Assembly: GCF_003352045.1 (NCBI RefSeq)
Contig: NZ_CP025815.1
Location: 1,116,001 to 1,180,000, forward strand
Length of the DNA stretch: 64,000 nt
DNA from: Sulfitobacter sp. JL08
GTDB taxonomy: Bacteria > Pseudomonadota > Alphaproteobacteria > Rhodobacterales > Rhodobacteraceae
Direction of reading: 5' to 3'
Shown here: piece after piece, positions 54,848 to 63,242 of the stretch
Position numbering within the stretch: the first letter of the stretch is position 1
Layout: the number at the start of each line of letters is the position of its first letter
Notes under the pieces: generated by a model
Seen by the model: only the letters and a program-made list of their open reading frames with translations
The model's database searches: none
Told to the model about the DNA's origin: nothing
Position numbers and translations under genes: made by a program

Positions 54848-55745
54848 TCTCCCTAGCATCCATGACTGGCGAAGAGAATTCAAGCGTCTTGAGGGGGCCT
54901 ATGCGCCGTCAACCATGCGGTCCTACTATTCCGACGTGGAAATCTTTGTGCGCTGGTGTGAAGAACAGGGCATCGCGCCGTTCCCGGCAAGCGTCACATC
55001 CGTGTGTCGCTTTCTCGAAGACCAGGCCCCGGATCGCGCCCCTTCGACGGTCCGCAGGCGGCTCTACGCCATCCGCAAAGCACACAGACTGCTGCGTCTT
55101 GCCGACCCGACGTATGATGAAGATATCAATCTCACGTTCCGGCGGATCCGGCGCGCGAAGCACACCCGCCCGAAACAGGCCAAAGGCCTGACCCGGAAAT
55201 ACCTCGACCAGTTTCTCGCGGTGCAGCCCGACGGTCCTTGGGGGCTGCGCAACCGCGCCATGCTGTCTTTGGGCTATGAGTTGCTGTCGCGGCGGTCCGA
55301 ACTGGTGGCGTTAACGACAGATGATCTTGAGTTTCTGAGCGACGGCACCATGCGGGTCATTATCCGGCGCAGCAAGGCGGACCCCTTCGGTCAGGGCAGG
55401 ATTGCCTTTACGTCGCGGGAAACAACGGTCGCTGTTCGTGACTGGCTGACGTGGAGAGGCCCCGACATCACATTCCTCTTCTGCCCGATCTATCAGGGCA
55501 GGGCGGTGGACCGGGATCTCAGTACGACGACGGTCAAGCGCCTGGTCAAAACGGCTGCCAGAACGGCGGGGTTTGACCAGGAGATCATTGACGCCTTCAG
55601 CGGACACTCCCTGCGCGTGGGCGCGGCGCAAGACCTGCTTTGCGCCGGATACGACGCGGCTGCCATCATGCGGGCAGGGGGCTGGAAGTCGGTTAATATT
55701 TTGGCGCGCTATCTGGAGATGGCAGAGCACAATGTCTGGGCGTGA
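54831..55745 (+). CDS. Tyrosine-type site-specific recombinase
   Basis: 304 residues. The N-terminal SAM-like core-binding domain (SYYSDVEIFVRWCEEQGIAP) is followed by the catalytic domain: the Arg in SLGYELLSRRSELVALTTDD, the HxxR pair in FSGHSLRVGAA, Trp in place of the second His (RAGGWKS) and the Tyr in ILARYLEMAEH. The frame appears intact. The start may be GTG 54822, ATG 54831 or ATG 54843. No attachment site is recognisable near it. Confidence 0.86.
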   Translation: MTFKMPLPSIHDWRREFKRLEGAYAPSTMRSYYSDVEIFVRWCEEQGIAPFPASVTSVCRFLEDQAPDRAPSTVRRRLYAIRKAHRLLRLADPTYDEDINLTFRRIRRAKHTRPKQAKGLTRKYLDQFLAVQPDGPWGLRNRAMLSLGYELLSRRSELVALTTDDLEFLSDGTMRVIIRRSKADPFGQGRIAFTSRETTVAVRDWLTWRGPDITFLFCPIYQGRAVDRDLSTTTVKRLVKTAARTAGFDQEIIDAFSGHSLRVGAAQDLLCAGYDAAAIMRAGGWKSVNILARYLEMAEHNVWA

Positions 55746-55785
55746 ATATGGTCAGCGCTGGATCGGAGAGGCGACATGCATTGGC

Positions 55786-56346
55786 TCAGGGAAGCTCCAG
55801 TTCGGGCAGGAGTTTGTCGAAATATGCCACCGTTTTGCGCAAGCCGTCATAAAGCGGGATGCCCGGTTCCCAGTCCAAAATCGTTTTGGCGCGGGCGATG
55901 TCGGGTTGGCGCTGCTTTGGATCATCTGCGGGCAGGGCTTCGAACACCAGCTCAGATTTGGAGCCCGTTATCTCGATTATCTTTTCCGCGAGTTCCCGGA
56001 TCGTGAACTCTCCGGGATTGCCGAGATTGATCGGGCCAATGACATCGGTGCCGGAGTTCATCAGCTTGATGAACCCATCCACCAGATCATCCACATAGCA
56101 GAAAGATCGTGTCTGGTTGCCCTCGCCATAGATCGTAATGGGCTGGCCCGAGATCGCCTGTACAATGAAGTTCGACACAACGCGGCCATCTGCGTGATGC
56201 ATGCGCGGCCCGTAGGTGTTGAAGATCCGCGCCACCTTGATCTCCACCCCGTGCTGACGGTGATAGTCAAAAAACAAGGTCTCGGCGCAGCGCTTGCCCT
56301 CATCATAGCAGGAGCGCGGGCCAATTGACCAATATGGGGCAACCAA
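55786..56346 (-). pseudogene. UDP-glucuronate decarboxylase-like SDR, N-terminally truncated
   Basis: 186 codons of a UDP-sugar short-chain dehydrogenase. The catalytic YxxxK is in [20 protein letters not shown], followed by [20 protein letters not shown] and [15 protein letters not shown]. The Rossmann fold with the NAD motif, about 130 residues, is absent upstream. UXS enzymes are about 310-340 residues. It lies at the downstream edge of the polysaccharide cluster. I consider it non-functional. Confidence 0.78.
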
Positions 56347-56370
56347 ATGCCATACTAACTATCCAAACTC

Positions 56371-56949
56371 TTAGCCAATGCGCAGCTGACGCTGTTTTTG
56401 GGCTTCTGCCGGGACGCCAATATGCACGTACCAAGCCTTGAGACGCCCACTTGCGACGCTGCCCATCGTAACCACGGCGCCAGGACCTCCCTTGGTCCCG
56501 GGGGCAATTGACGCCTTAGCGCCCACCCAACACCCGTGGCCTAGTTCGATTGGAGCGGTTATCAACTCGAAGCTTGGATCAGTCCAATCATGTCTGCCTG
56601 TGCAAAGATAAGCCCCCTGAGACAGGCAACAATGCGTACCCACCGTCACGTCACAAAGATTGTCAATCCAGACTTCTTCTCCAATCCAGGAATGATCGCC
56701 AACTGCTAAACGCCAGGGAAACTTTACCCGAACACGTGGTTTGATGATCACTCCCACCCCAATCTGCGCACCAAAGGCGCGCAAAAGCTGCCGTCTCCAG
56801 CCTGACCCTGGCAGCCAGCTCTCTACCAGAAGCCCCGAAACAGCCATCCAGCAAATCTCCTTCAGGCGTGACGCTCCGCGCACAAATTCTGGATTCGCGA
56901 ATAGGTCGAGCCTAACGCCTTTGTCGACTTCATGTTCATTCGTAGACAT
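56371..56949 (-). CDS. WcaF-like acyltransferase (hexapeptide repeat)
   Basis: 192 residues of the left-handed beta-helix acyltransferase group used in colanic acid and other exopolysaccharide acetylation. Hexapeptide-type strands include GVGVIIKPRVRVKFP, WIGEEVWIDNLCDVTVG and CCLSQGAYLCTGRHDW with the catalytic His. The later coil IAPGTKGGPGAVVTMGSV is unusual. ATG 56949 overlaps the TGA of the upstream pseudogene. Substrate unknown. Confidence 0.78.
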   Translation of the reverse strand: MSTNEHEVDKGVRLDLFANPEFVRGASRLKEICWMAVSGLLVESWLPGSGWRRQLLRAFGAQIGVGVIIKPRVRVKFPWRLAVGDHSWIGEEVWIDNLCDVTVGTHCCLSQGAYLCTGRHDWTDPSFELITAPIELGHGCWVGAKASIAPGTKGGPGAVVTMGSVASGRLKAWYVHIGVPAEAQKQRQLRIG

Positions 56950-57445
56950 GATCAGACCTTTCTGTGCGCTTAGCACAACACAAATACACGTCGCGCATTC
57001 TTGCAGCAATCCGTTCCGGAGCAAAATCCGCCTTTATCCACGCCCGCCCGCGGGCTCCCATTGCCTAAAGATCCAGCCGCGGACGTGTCATCGCAAGCTC
57101 CATGGTCGTGGTCAATTGTGCCTGATCCAGCGGAATCCACCAACCGCACTGCTTTTCGTTCAGCCCTGACCAAGGGGCATTCGTGGTGGTAATCACCGGC
57201 ACTTCCTACGCTAGTGCCTCTGCGACCACGAGCCCGAAATTTTCGGTATGGGTCGGTAAAACAAAAAGATCTGATGCACGATACAGCGCGTCCTTCGCGA
57301 CACCATGTACGGGTCCGTAAAAGGTCACACACTTAAGAGTGCGTTCAAAGCAAGCAATCGCCTGTTCCGGTGTGTCAACAACAGGCTCGTTCTCGTTGAA
57401 GCTTGTGTTCAGAACGATTCCGTAGAGCCCATTCGTAATCGCGGT
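56936..57445 (-). pseudogene. Carbamoyltransferase/glycosyltransferase chimera with two stops
   Basis: One 170-codon frame. First GIVLNTSFNENEPVVDTPEQ, as in the C-terminus of NodU-type carbamoyltransferases; then VAKDALYRASDLFVLPTHTE and NFGLVVAEALA, the nucleotide-binding end of a GT4. In-frame stops are at 57206-57208 and 57065-57067, after which the GT4 sequence goes on (EVPVITTTNAPWSGL; ARGRAWIKADFAPERI). It ends in TGA overlapping the acyltransferase start. The two parts were joined by deletion. Confidence 0.8.
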
Positions 57446-57592
57446 TTAGCATGTGATGGATGAATTTTTCCGCGTTTGCTTAGAAGACCAGCTTTGGCGC
57501 GCAACCATGCGGGCTACCTTTCAACTTTTAATAGCTGAAACAATTGCGTGGATTTTATCATTGTAATCGAACCTTTTTTGAGGGCGTCGCGC

Positions 57593-58696
57593 CTAGCCCC
57601 TTTTCGTCAGGAGTACTTCGTATCGCTTGACAAACTCATTTGCGATGGCCGTCCAGCCAAATCCATCGGAAACGAGCGTTCGCCCACGCAGTCCCGCTTC
57701 ATACAACTGCCGTCGCGGTTGTGCTAAGATCCGCGCAAGCGCCTCGCTTAGCTGCGTCGTGTTCGGATCGACCCGCCAACCGCAGTGGCTCTCTTCAAGT
57801 TGAGGCCAAGGTACATTTGTGGTGGTCAGAACAGGAAGGCCGTACGATAGCGCCTCAGCAACCACCATGCCGAAACTTTCAGATTTGCTGGGTAGGACAA
57901 AGAGTTCAGCGCAACGGAAGAGGTCTACTTTCTCCGGACCAGAAACCTGACCAATAAAGCGTACCCCGTCTTTTAATTGGTATTGGTCAACGCTCGCTTC
58001 CAATTGTGAGCGATGCCCGTCCTCATCAGGCCCAGCTAAGATCAGTTCCCAATCCGTTGGCCGGACCCGCGCCCAGGCTTCAAGCAAGTCTTGAAGCCCT
58101 TTCACGGGATGTAGCCGTCCGAGAAATACCGCGCGCCGGGGAGACAAAGAATTGTGTTGGAAAGCAACTTGCTCGTTTGGCGGCAAATCGACACCATTGG
58201 GAATACGCCAGACCGGTACGTCCAGAGATCGCGTGCGTACACTGGTGACCTCTGTGTCCGACGTGACATGCAGCGCGTCAGCCGACCTGAGATCTGACCG
58301 CTGGTACAGTCGCCAAGCTATCGCTTTTTTAATCCGTTTGTGGCTGAGCGCCCATGGGTCAAGCATGCCGCGCGTGCTGACGACACGAGCTATGCGGCGA
58401 CGGTTAGTCAAACGAGCCAGCGCGTGATTATGGGGCAGCCAAATGCCACTGTCATGTACCACGTCCGCCGTGCCAAACTCTTCCAGTGCAGGATCAAGGG
58501 TGCAGTTGAAAGTCCGCGGCACAGGACCATGCGACTTCTTAGTCCAGAGAAATTGTGCTGTCTCCGCGCTGCCATCTGGTGCCCAAAGCCCTACCGTGGC
58601 ACCATTCTCTGCCAGTGCGAGACCGAGGCGTGAAACCGAATAGGCAGGCCCCCCATAGTCCCTTTTGAAGCTTGCAGAGCAAAGAAAAATTTTCAT
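57593..58696 (-). CDS. Family 4 glycosyltransferase
   Basis: 367 residues with the GT4 two-domain layout: YGGPAYSVSRLGLALAENGA at the N-terminus, LSPRRAVFLGRLHPVKGLQD at the domain junction, and the C-terminal ELFVLPSKSESFGMVVAEAL with Glu ligands for the donor sugar. It is cytoplasmic or membrane-associated, adding a sugar to a growing repeat unit. Its C-terminal half resembles the preceding pseudogene. Start ATG 58696. Confidence 0.85.
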   Translation of the reverse strand: MKIFLCSASFKRDYGGPAYSVSRLGLALAENGATVGLWAPDGSAETAQFLWTKKSHGPVPRTFNCTLDPALEEFGTADVVHDSGIWLPHNHALARLTNRRRIARVVSTRGMLDPWALSHKRIKKAIAWRLYQRSDLRSADALHVTSDTEVTSVRTRSLDVPVWRIPNGVDLPPNEQVAFQHNSLSPRRAVFLGRLHPVKGLQDLLEAWARVRPTDWELILAGPDEDGHRSQLEASVDQYQLKDGVRFIGQVSGPEKVDLFRCAELFVLPSKSESFGMVVAEALSYGLPVLTTTNVPWPQLEESHCGWRVDPNTTQLSEALARILAQPRRQLYEAGLRGRTLVSDGFGWTAIANEFVKRYEVLLTKRG

Positions 58697-58712
58697 TTCT
58701 AAACGTTCGTTG

Positions 58713-60083
58713 TCATATTTTAATTCGGAGCCACTGACGGACCAATATGTAAAACAAAATAATGAAGACACCAGTTTTGATGATGTGATTCAGAACAACA
58801 ACGAATTCTGTCTCAGCTTTAATTGCCTGGAAAAACACTAATGGTGTCCAGAGAACTATCGAGGGGAAAAATTTTTGAAGTCTCAGAATGGCGCGAAAGA
58901 CTAATCCGTAGAATGCACCAAACAACAGCATAAAAATTATACCGAAATAACCAAAATTTACCCATGCCTCACCCAAAACACTGATGCCAAAGGATGTGTT
59001 CCGGTTTACCTGCAACCCTGTGTATTTTCTGAAGTAGTCAGATACACGGACAGATCTTTTTGCAACAAGAAAGCGAGGAACCAACGCATCTCGAACAGCT
59101 AGCGTAATGGTTTCGCCATGTTCAAAATCTTGTTTCGAGGGCACGTGGTTCATTACCGCGCTAATAATCCATCCTTGGTTCAGTCGCGCATTGAGCTCGC
59201 TCCAATTGTTTTCAGTGTCGGATTGTTGAGTTGAGGAGAAAACTGATTGTTCCAAAACTGAATTGACTAGCGTTGTAATTCCAGCTTGCTCGGGATTCAG
59301 TCTGATTTCCGTCCGATAATGCGATTTTGCCAGTTGCAATTGCGCGATCAAAAGAGCCCCGATCAATATTACGATTAACTTTACGAAAAACCGAGAACGA
59401 AGCTCGGAAAAAACAAAGGATAAAGTCAGAGCTGACCAGAGTAAAAGATCGTGAAACAGCCCTCGTTCAGCAGACGTCGCCAATTGCATGCCGAAAACGG
59501 CAGCAAGTGCGAGCCAGCGCCATCGCGATTTCAGGACAAAGAAATAGAGAACCGAGATGAAAACCGTCTGCGATCCTATAAAAAACAAAAATCGGAAAGA
59601 TGTGGGTACATAGGATTCAAATACACCAAAGGCTAAGCCAAAAAAGAACACTACCTGGGCAGTTTTGGTTTTCAGTCTGATTTGGTGTTTAAAATATCCA
59701 CGAAGATGATTGGTCGAAATGATAGGCGAGAACTTCCAGAGTCCGAAAATGAGAGCAATTGTCGCTGGTAAGACGTAGGAGAAGTAACGCCCTTCAGGGA
59801 CGTACATGTCGTATTTATAGTGAGACACACCTTCAAATGTGTAGTAGATTGCCGGCCCCAGTAGCCATTGGGATGAAGCGATAAGCGCAACTGCTGGTAC
59901 GATCGCTATCTCTTTTCCAAGCGCGTCAACGTACCAGACAAGAGTGTAAAAGAATATAGCAGTGGAAACTGCAGAGAGTTCGCTGCCGCCGAGCAAAATC
60001 GTAGCAACAAAGGCTCCCAGAGATGCCACAATACCAACGCCGAAATTGGTTCTCGTTTTATTGGCGCGGCTCGCGACCGTCAT
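58713..60083 (-). CDS. Wzy-like polysaccharide polymerase
   Basis: 456 residues with about ten to twelve hydrophobic segments and a larger periplasmic loop in the middle (near SDTENNWSELNARLNQGW). No sequence motif is strictly conserved among Wzy polymerases, so the assignment rests on topology and position among glycosyltransferases. It would link repeat units in the periplasm. ATG 60083 is used; longer frames add a hydrophilic tail. Overlaps the next gene by four bases. Confidence 0.72.
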   Translation of the reverse strand: MTVASRANKTRTNFGVGIVASLGAFVATILLGGSELSAVSTAIFFYTLVWYVDALGKEIAIVPAVALIASSQWLLGPAIYYTFEGVSHYKYDMYVPEGRYFSYVLPATIALIFGLWKFSPIISTNHLRGYFKHQIRLKTKTAQVVFFFGLAFGVFESYVPTSFRFLFFIGSQTVFISVLYFFVLKSRWRWLALAAVFGMQLATSAERGLFHDLLLWSALTLSFVFSELRSRFFVKLIVILIGALLIAQLQLAKSHYRTEIRLNPEQAGITTLVNSVLEQSVFSSTQQSDTENNWSELNARLNQGWIISAVMNHVPSKQDFEHGETITLAVRDALVPRFLVAKRSVRVSDYFRKYTGLQVNRNTSFGISVLGEAWVNFGYFGIIFMLLFGAFYGLVFRAILRLQKFFPSIVLWTPLVFFQAIKAETEFVVVLNHIIKTGVFIILFYILVRQWLRIKI

Positions 60084-61282
60084 GAAGAGTACCCGTCGCG
60101 AGCGGGAGGGCATCTTAGATCGGCGATCTCCCAGAGTAGTTCGAGGACTGAATCCGCGGCTGCTGGTATAGACCACGCCGCGCTATCTTCACGCGCCAAG
60201 GAGCCAAGTTTAACCAGTGTGCTTCTGTCCACCAGAAACTCTTGTAGCGCATTCTCTAGTCCGCTCGCCTGTCCACAAGCGAATACTCTGGCATATGGCT
60301 TTCCAGCCAGTAAATCCGGAGCAGCACCAACACGATCGCTTGCCACCACGGTGCGCGCGAGTGACAGCGCTTCATTTACCGCCAACCCCCAAGTTTCGTT
60401 TCTGGACGGCAGAACAACAGTATCGCCGGCCAAGTAAACCGCTGGCATCTCGGCTTGGTTCCGAAATCCAAGAAATGTGACTTGAGGAAGATCAGCTGTA
60501 ATCGCCTGTAGGCGTTGCCGTTCCGGACCGTCACCAGCGATAAGCAAGCGTGCGCGCGGATACTTCGCAACAAGCTTCCTGAAGGCAACAAGCAGAGTGT
60601 CCACATCCTTACGTAATACCAGTTTGCCTGCGAATAGGTAAGTATGAGCATCGCTTGCTATACCGTTGTCGCGTCTGATCTGGTCTGCGCCTGCTTGATA
60701 GACATCGATGTTTGGTGAGAACCGTTGGGTGTCAATCGCGTGCGGCATCCATCTAATGCGGTTCTCGGGCATTCCCATCGCGCGCAGATAGGCGTGATTT
60801 TGTTGACCTGGGGACAGAGCAAAATCGACATTGCTGTAAACCCATTGAAGCGCCGGCTTTCGAAAGAGCCGTTTCCACCAAGCTTTGTTACTTGTCATCA
60901 GGGTTGAGTCGCCTCGTAAGATTACTGGAACGCGCCCCTTGAAGTACCTCATAGCTTTCAAATGCGTGCGCCATGCCCAGCCATATACAAGCAGAGCGTC
61001 TGGGTTCCACTCCTCAACACGCCGGTTCATATCAGGGTTGTTGAGGCCGCCAAAGTGATGAGTGCCCTCGTCCCTAGAAACGTTCGGAACCATTTCCCAC
61101 GGGTATCCCTCAAGAAGTGGAATGTCCCACTTGATAGTGCGCCCGAATTCCGGATCGATGCTGGTTTCTGTTCCTTTCCAAGAATAGAATACTCTTGGGT
61201 CGACGCTTTGCCTCGATGCGAGTTCTCGAAAGAGGGGCGCATTGTACTGGATTGGGTGCGTAGCTAGGATTGCAATGCGCAT
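60080..61282 (-). CDS. Family 4 glycosyltransferase
   Basis: 400 residues. GT4 features are RIAILATHPIQYNAPLFREL at the N-terminus, FAGKLVLRKDVDTLLVAFRK, and AGDTVVLPSRNETWGLAVNE with the Glu pair. Start ATG 61282 (MRIAILATHP); ATG 61291 is a possible alternative. Part of the minus-strand run of the cluster; sugar specificity unknown. ATGA overlap with the polymerase. Confidence 0.86.
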   Translation of the reverse strand: MRIAILATHPIQYNAPLFRELASRQSVDPRVFYSWKGTETSIDPEFGRTIKWDIPLLEGYPWEMVPNVSRDEGTHHFGGLNNPDMNRRVEEWNPDALLVYGWAWRTHLKAMRYFKGRVPVILRGDSTLMTSNKAWWKRLFRKPALQWVYSNVDFALSPGQQNHAYLRAMGMPENRIRWMPHAIDTQRFSPNIDVYQAGADQIRRDNGIASDAHTYLFAGKLVLRKDVDTLLVAFRKLVAKYPRARLLIAGDGPERQRLQAITADLPQVTFLGFRNQAEMPAVYLAGDTVVLPSRNETWGLAVNEALSLARTVVASDRVGAAPDLLAGKPYARVFACGQASGLENALQEFLVDRSTLVKLGSLAREDSAAWSIPAAADSVLELLWEIADLRCPPARDGYSS

Positions 61283-61308
61283 AGCTGGCATTTTGTTAGG
61301 AAATTTGG

Positions 61309-61944
61309 TCAACATGCTGGACGGCGGCACTCAATCCCGAGTGCATTGGTCCAGCGGCCAGCGTCCTCCACTGCTGCAAAGGCTTCACCGTGATCGGTTG
61401 CGTCGCCAACCTTGGCACGACGAATATCGGTGAAGCTCGCATCTGCCAGTTCGCTCGCCAAACCCTTGTAGTCCCACATCCAGAGATGCGCGGAGTTTCC
61501 CAGCCAGCTTTTTACTGCGCCCGAGACCCCCCGTGGACGGGTGCGTTGACCGAGATAGGTCGCTGCCATGAACTTGCTCACCGCGTCGGGAGCCGGGTCA
61601 TCGAGGTTGCGGCGCGCTTCGAATCCCATGTCTGGCACGACCATACGGAAGACGCCACCAGGGCGCAGGAGGGTCAGAGTATTGCGCAGCGCCCGGCGGC
61701 AATCCTCCAGTGCAAGGTGCTCAAGGATATGTGAGCAATAAATCCCGTCTACGCCACCGCGCGGTTCGGGCAAGCCTGTCACGATATCGCCATGCCGGAC
61801 ACCGTCGGGAAAGCGCGAGGCATTTCGGGTGTAAAGCTTGCCAACAACGGGCAAACGTTCATATCGCAACGTCGGGGACGCATCGTAGTTGTGCCAGTTG
61901 TCGGGGCAGGAGTGGCCGCATCCGTATTGAACGTAGAGGGGCAT
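61309..61944 (-). CDS. SAM-dependent methyltransferase in the polysaccharide cluster
   Basis: 211 residues. The SAM fold is visible as YVQYGCGHSCPDNWHNYDAS in place of a classical motif I, then GIYCSHILEHL and LTLLRPGGVFRMVVPDMGF. Methyltransferases of this type modify sugars or cap chains; the target is unknown. ATG 61944 is chosen since the domain begins there. It lies 15 bases after the next gene upstream. Confidence 0.78.
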   Translation of the reverse strand: MPLYVQYGCGHSCPDNWHNYDASPTLRYERLPVVGKLYTRNASRFPDGVRHGDIVTGLPEPRGGVDGIYCSHILEHLALEDCRRALRNTLTLLRPGGVFRMVVPDMGFEARRNLDDPAPDAVSKFMAATYLGQRTRPRGVSGAVKSWLGNSAHLWMWDYKGLASELADASFTDIRRAKVGDATDHGEAFAAVEDAGRWTNALGIECRRPAC

Positions 61945-61958
61945 GGGGGCGTCCCTTG

Positions 61959-63242
61959 TCAGGTCGCGAGGGAGCGGTTGAAGAGCGCGGCAATCCGGGC
62001 CGTCGTAGCGCTCGCTGTGTAGGGTTCGAAGGCTGCCCAATCGGTCTGCGGCGCGGGGCGTGTGCCGGTGAGATGCGCGCGGAGTTGGTCACAGGCGCGG
62101 CTGATCGCGTCGTCCGTCACGCCTGTTTCATCGAAGGTGATCGGGGCCGCCGCCTTAGTCCGGATCAGCACCTCAACCGCGCTGCTTTGCTCATGGAACA
62201 GCGCGACAAGGGGGCGGCGGGCGAGAATGTAGGGGTATAGCTTGGATGCCGTGTAGCCCGCATCATCGGAGCCCGGAACGAGGAGGATATCCGCAGCCAT
62301 CAGGCTGCGCAGCGTTTCGAAATAGGGCAGGCGGTCAGTTTCTTCCTGCACCAGATCCGCCACACCGCAAGCCTCTGCGATGGGTTCGACAGTCTTTTCT
62401 CCCCTCCCAGTGGCTGCGTAGCTCGTCCCTTGAAAACTGAGGCGGAGAGAATAAAAGAGGTCGGGCTCTGTCTCAAGGCCCTTTCGAACAGCGTGAAAAA
62501 GGATCGTGAGGGCAGTTTTCATGTCGCGCCCGCCGCGTCCAATGTAGCGCAGCGTGACGGTGCCCGGGACGGCTTTAGCGGGAGCAGGCAGCGTTGCGGC
62601 CACATCGAAATCGCTCGCGGCAGCACCGAAGGGTTGGGTCAGTGCCGGGCGGTTCCGAAGAGCCGGATATCGGTCTTGCATGGTTTCGACATAGGCGTCA
62701 CTCACCGAGAGGAGACCCGCGGCATGGGGCATAGTCGCAGCTTCGAGCTTGGTTTTCTGCCAGTGGTCAAACCAGAATTTCCGCGGGCGGTCCTGCTTAG
62801 GCAGGGACAGGTAGTAGTCGTTTCGCCACGGGTCCTGAAGGTCCACCACAAAAGGCACGCCGTATCTTCGGTGCCAGTGCGGGCCATGGGCAATCGCGGT
62901 AAAGACTGTAGTGGTGAAAAAGATCAAGTCGATTGTATGGCCGCTCAAATAGTGGTCTACCGCGCGGCGCAATTGAAACCAACTCCTAAATCCGATGTTC
63001 CCAAGACCAACCTTGCGGGTCAGGCGCGGGCTCAGGGCTCCGACGACATGCTGTTCCAGACCATCGGGCAAAGTGCTGGTCAGCAGTGGATCTTGCGCCC
63101 CTTCGACATGCTGGGGTGCCACCGAAAAAACTACAGGATCCCAGCCAAGAGCTGGCAAATGGGGCAGCATATGGCGCAACCGGTGCATGTCCGGCCCATT
63201 GACGGGCGGAAAATGGGGAGAGATGCACAGGACGCGCTTCAT
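61959..63242 (-). CDS. Glycosyltransferase (GT4-like)
   Basis: 427 residues starting MKRVLCISPHFPPVNGPDMH, with the N-terminal acceptor domain and VVDLQDPWRNDYY, the usual hinge. In the C-terminal domain GYTASKLYPYILARRPLVAL replaces the usual E-x7-E region, so it is a divergent member. Four-base overlap with the gene upstream. Sugar specificity unknown. Confidence 0.78.
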   Translation of the reverse strand: MKRVLCISPHFPPVNGPDMHRLRHMLPHLPALGWDPVVFSVAPQHVEGAQDPLLTSTLPDGLEQHVVGALSPRLTRKVGLGNIGFRSWFQLRRAVDHYLSGHTIDLIFFTTTVFTAIAHGPHWHRRYGVPFVVDLQDPWRNDYYLSLPKQDRPRKFWFDHWQKTKLEAATMPHAAGLLSVSDAYVETMQDRYPALRNRPALTQPFGAAASDFDVAATLPAPAKAVPGTVTLRYIGRGGRDMKTALTILFHAVRKGLETEPDLFYSLRLSFQGTSYAATGRGEKTVEPIAEACGVADLVQEETDRLPYFETLRSLMAADILLVPGSDDAGYTASKLYPYILARRPLVALFHEQSSAVEVLIRTKAAAPITFDETGVTDDAISRACDQLRAHLTGTRPAPQTDWAAFEPYTASATTARIAALFNRSLAT

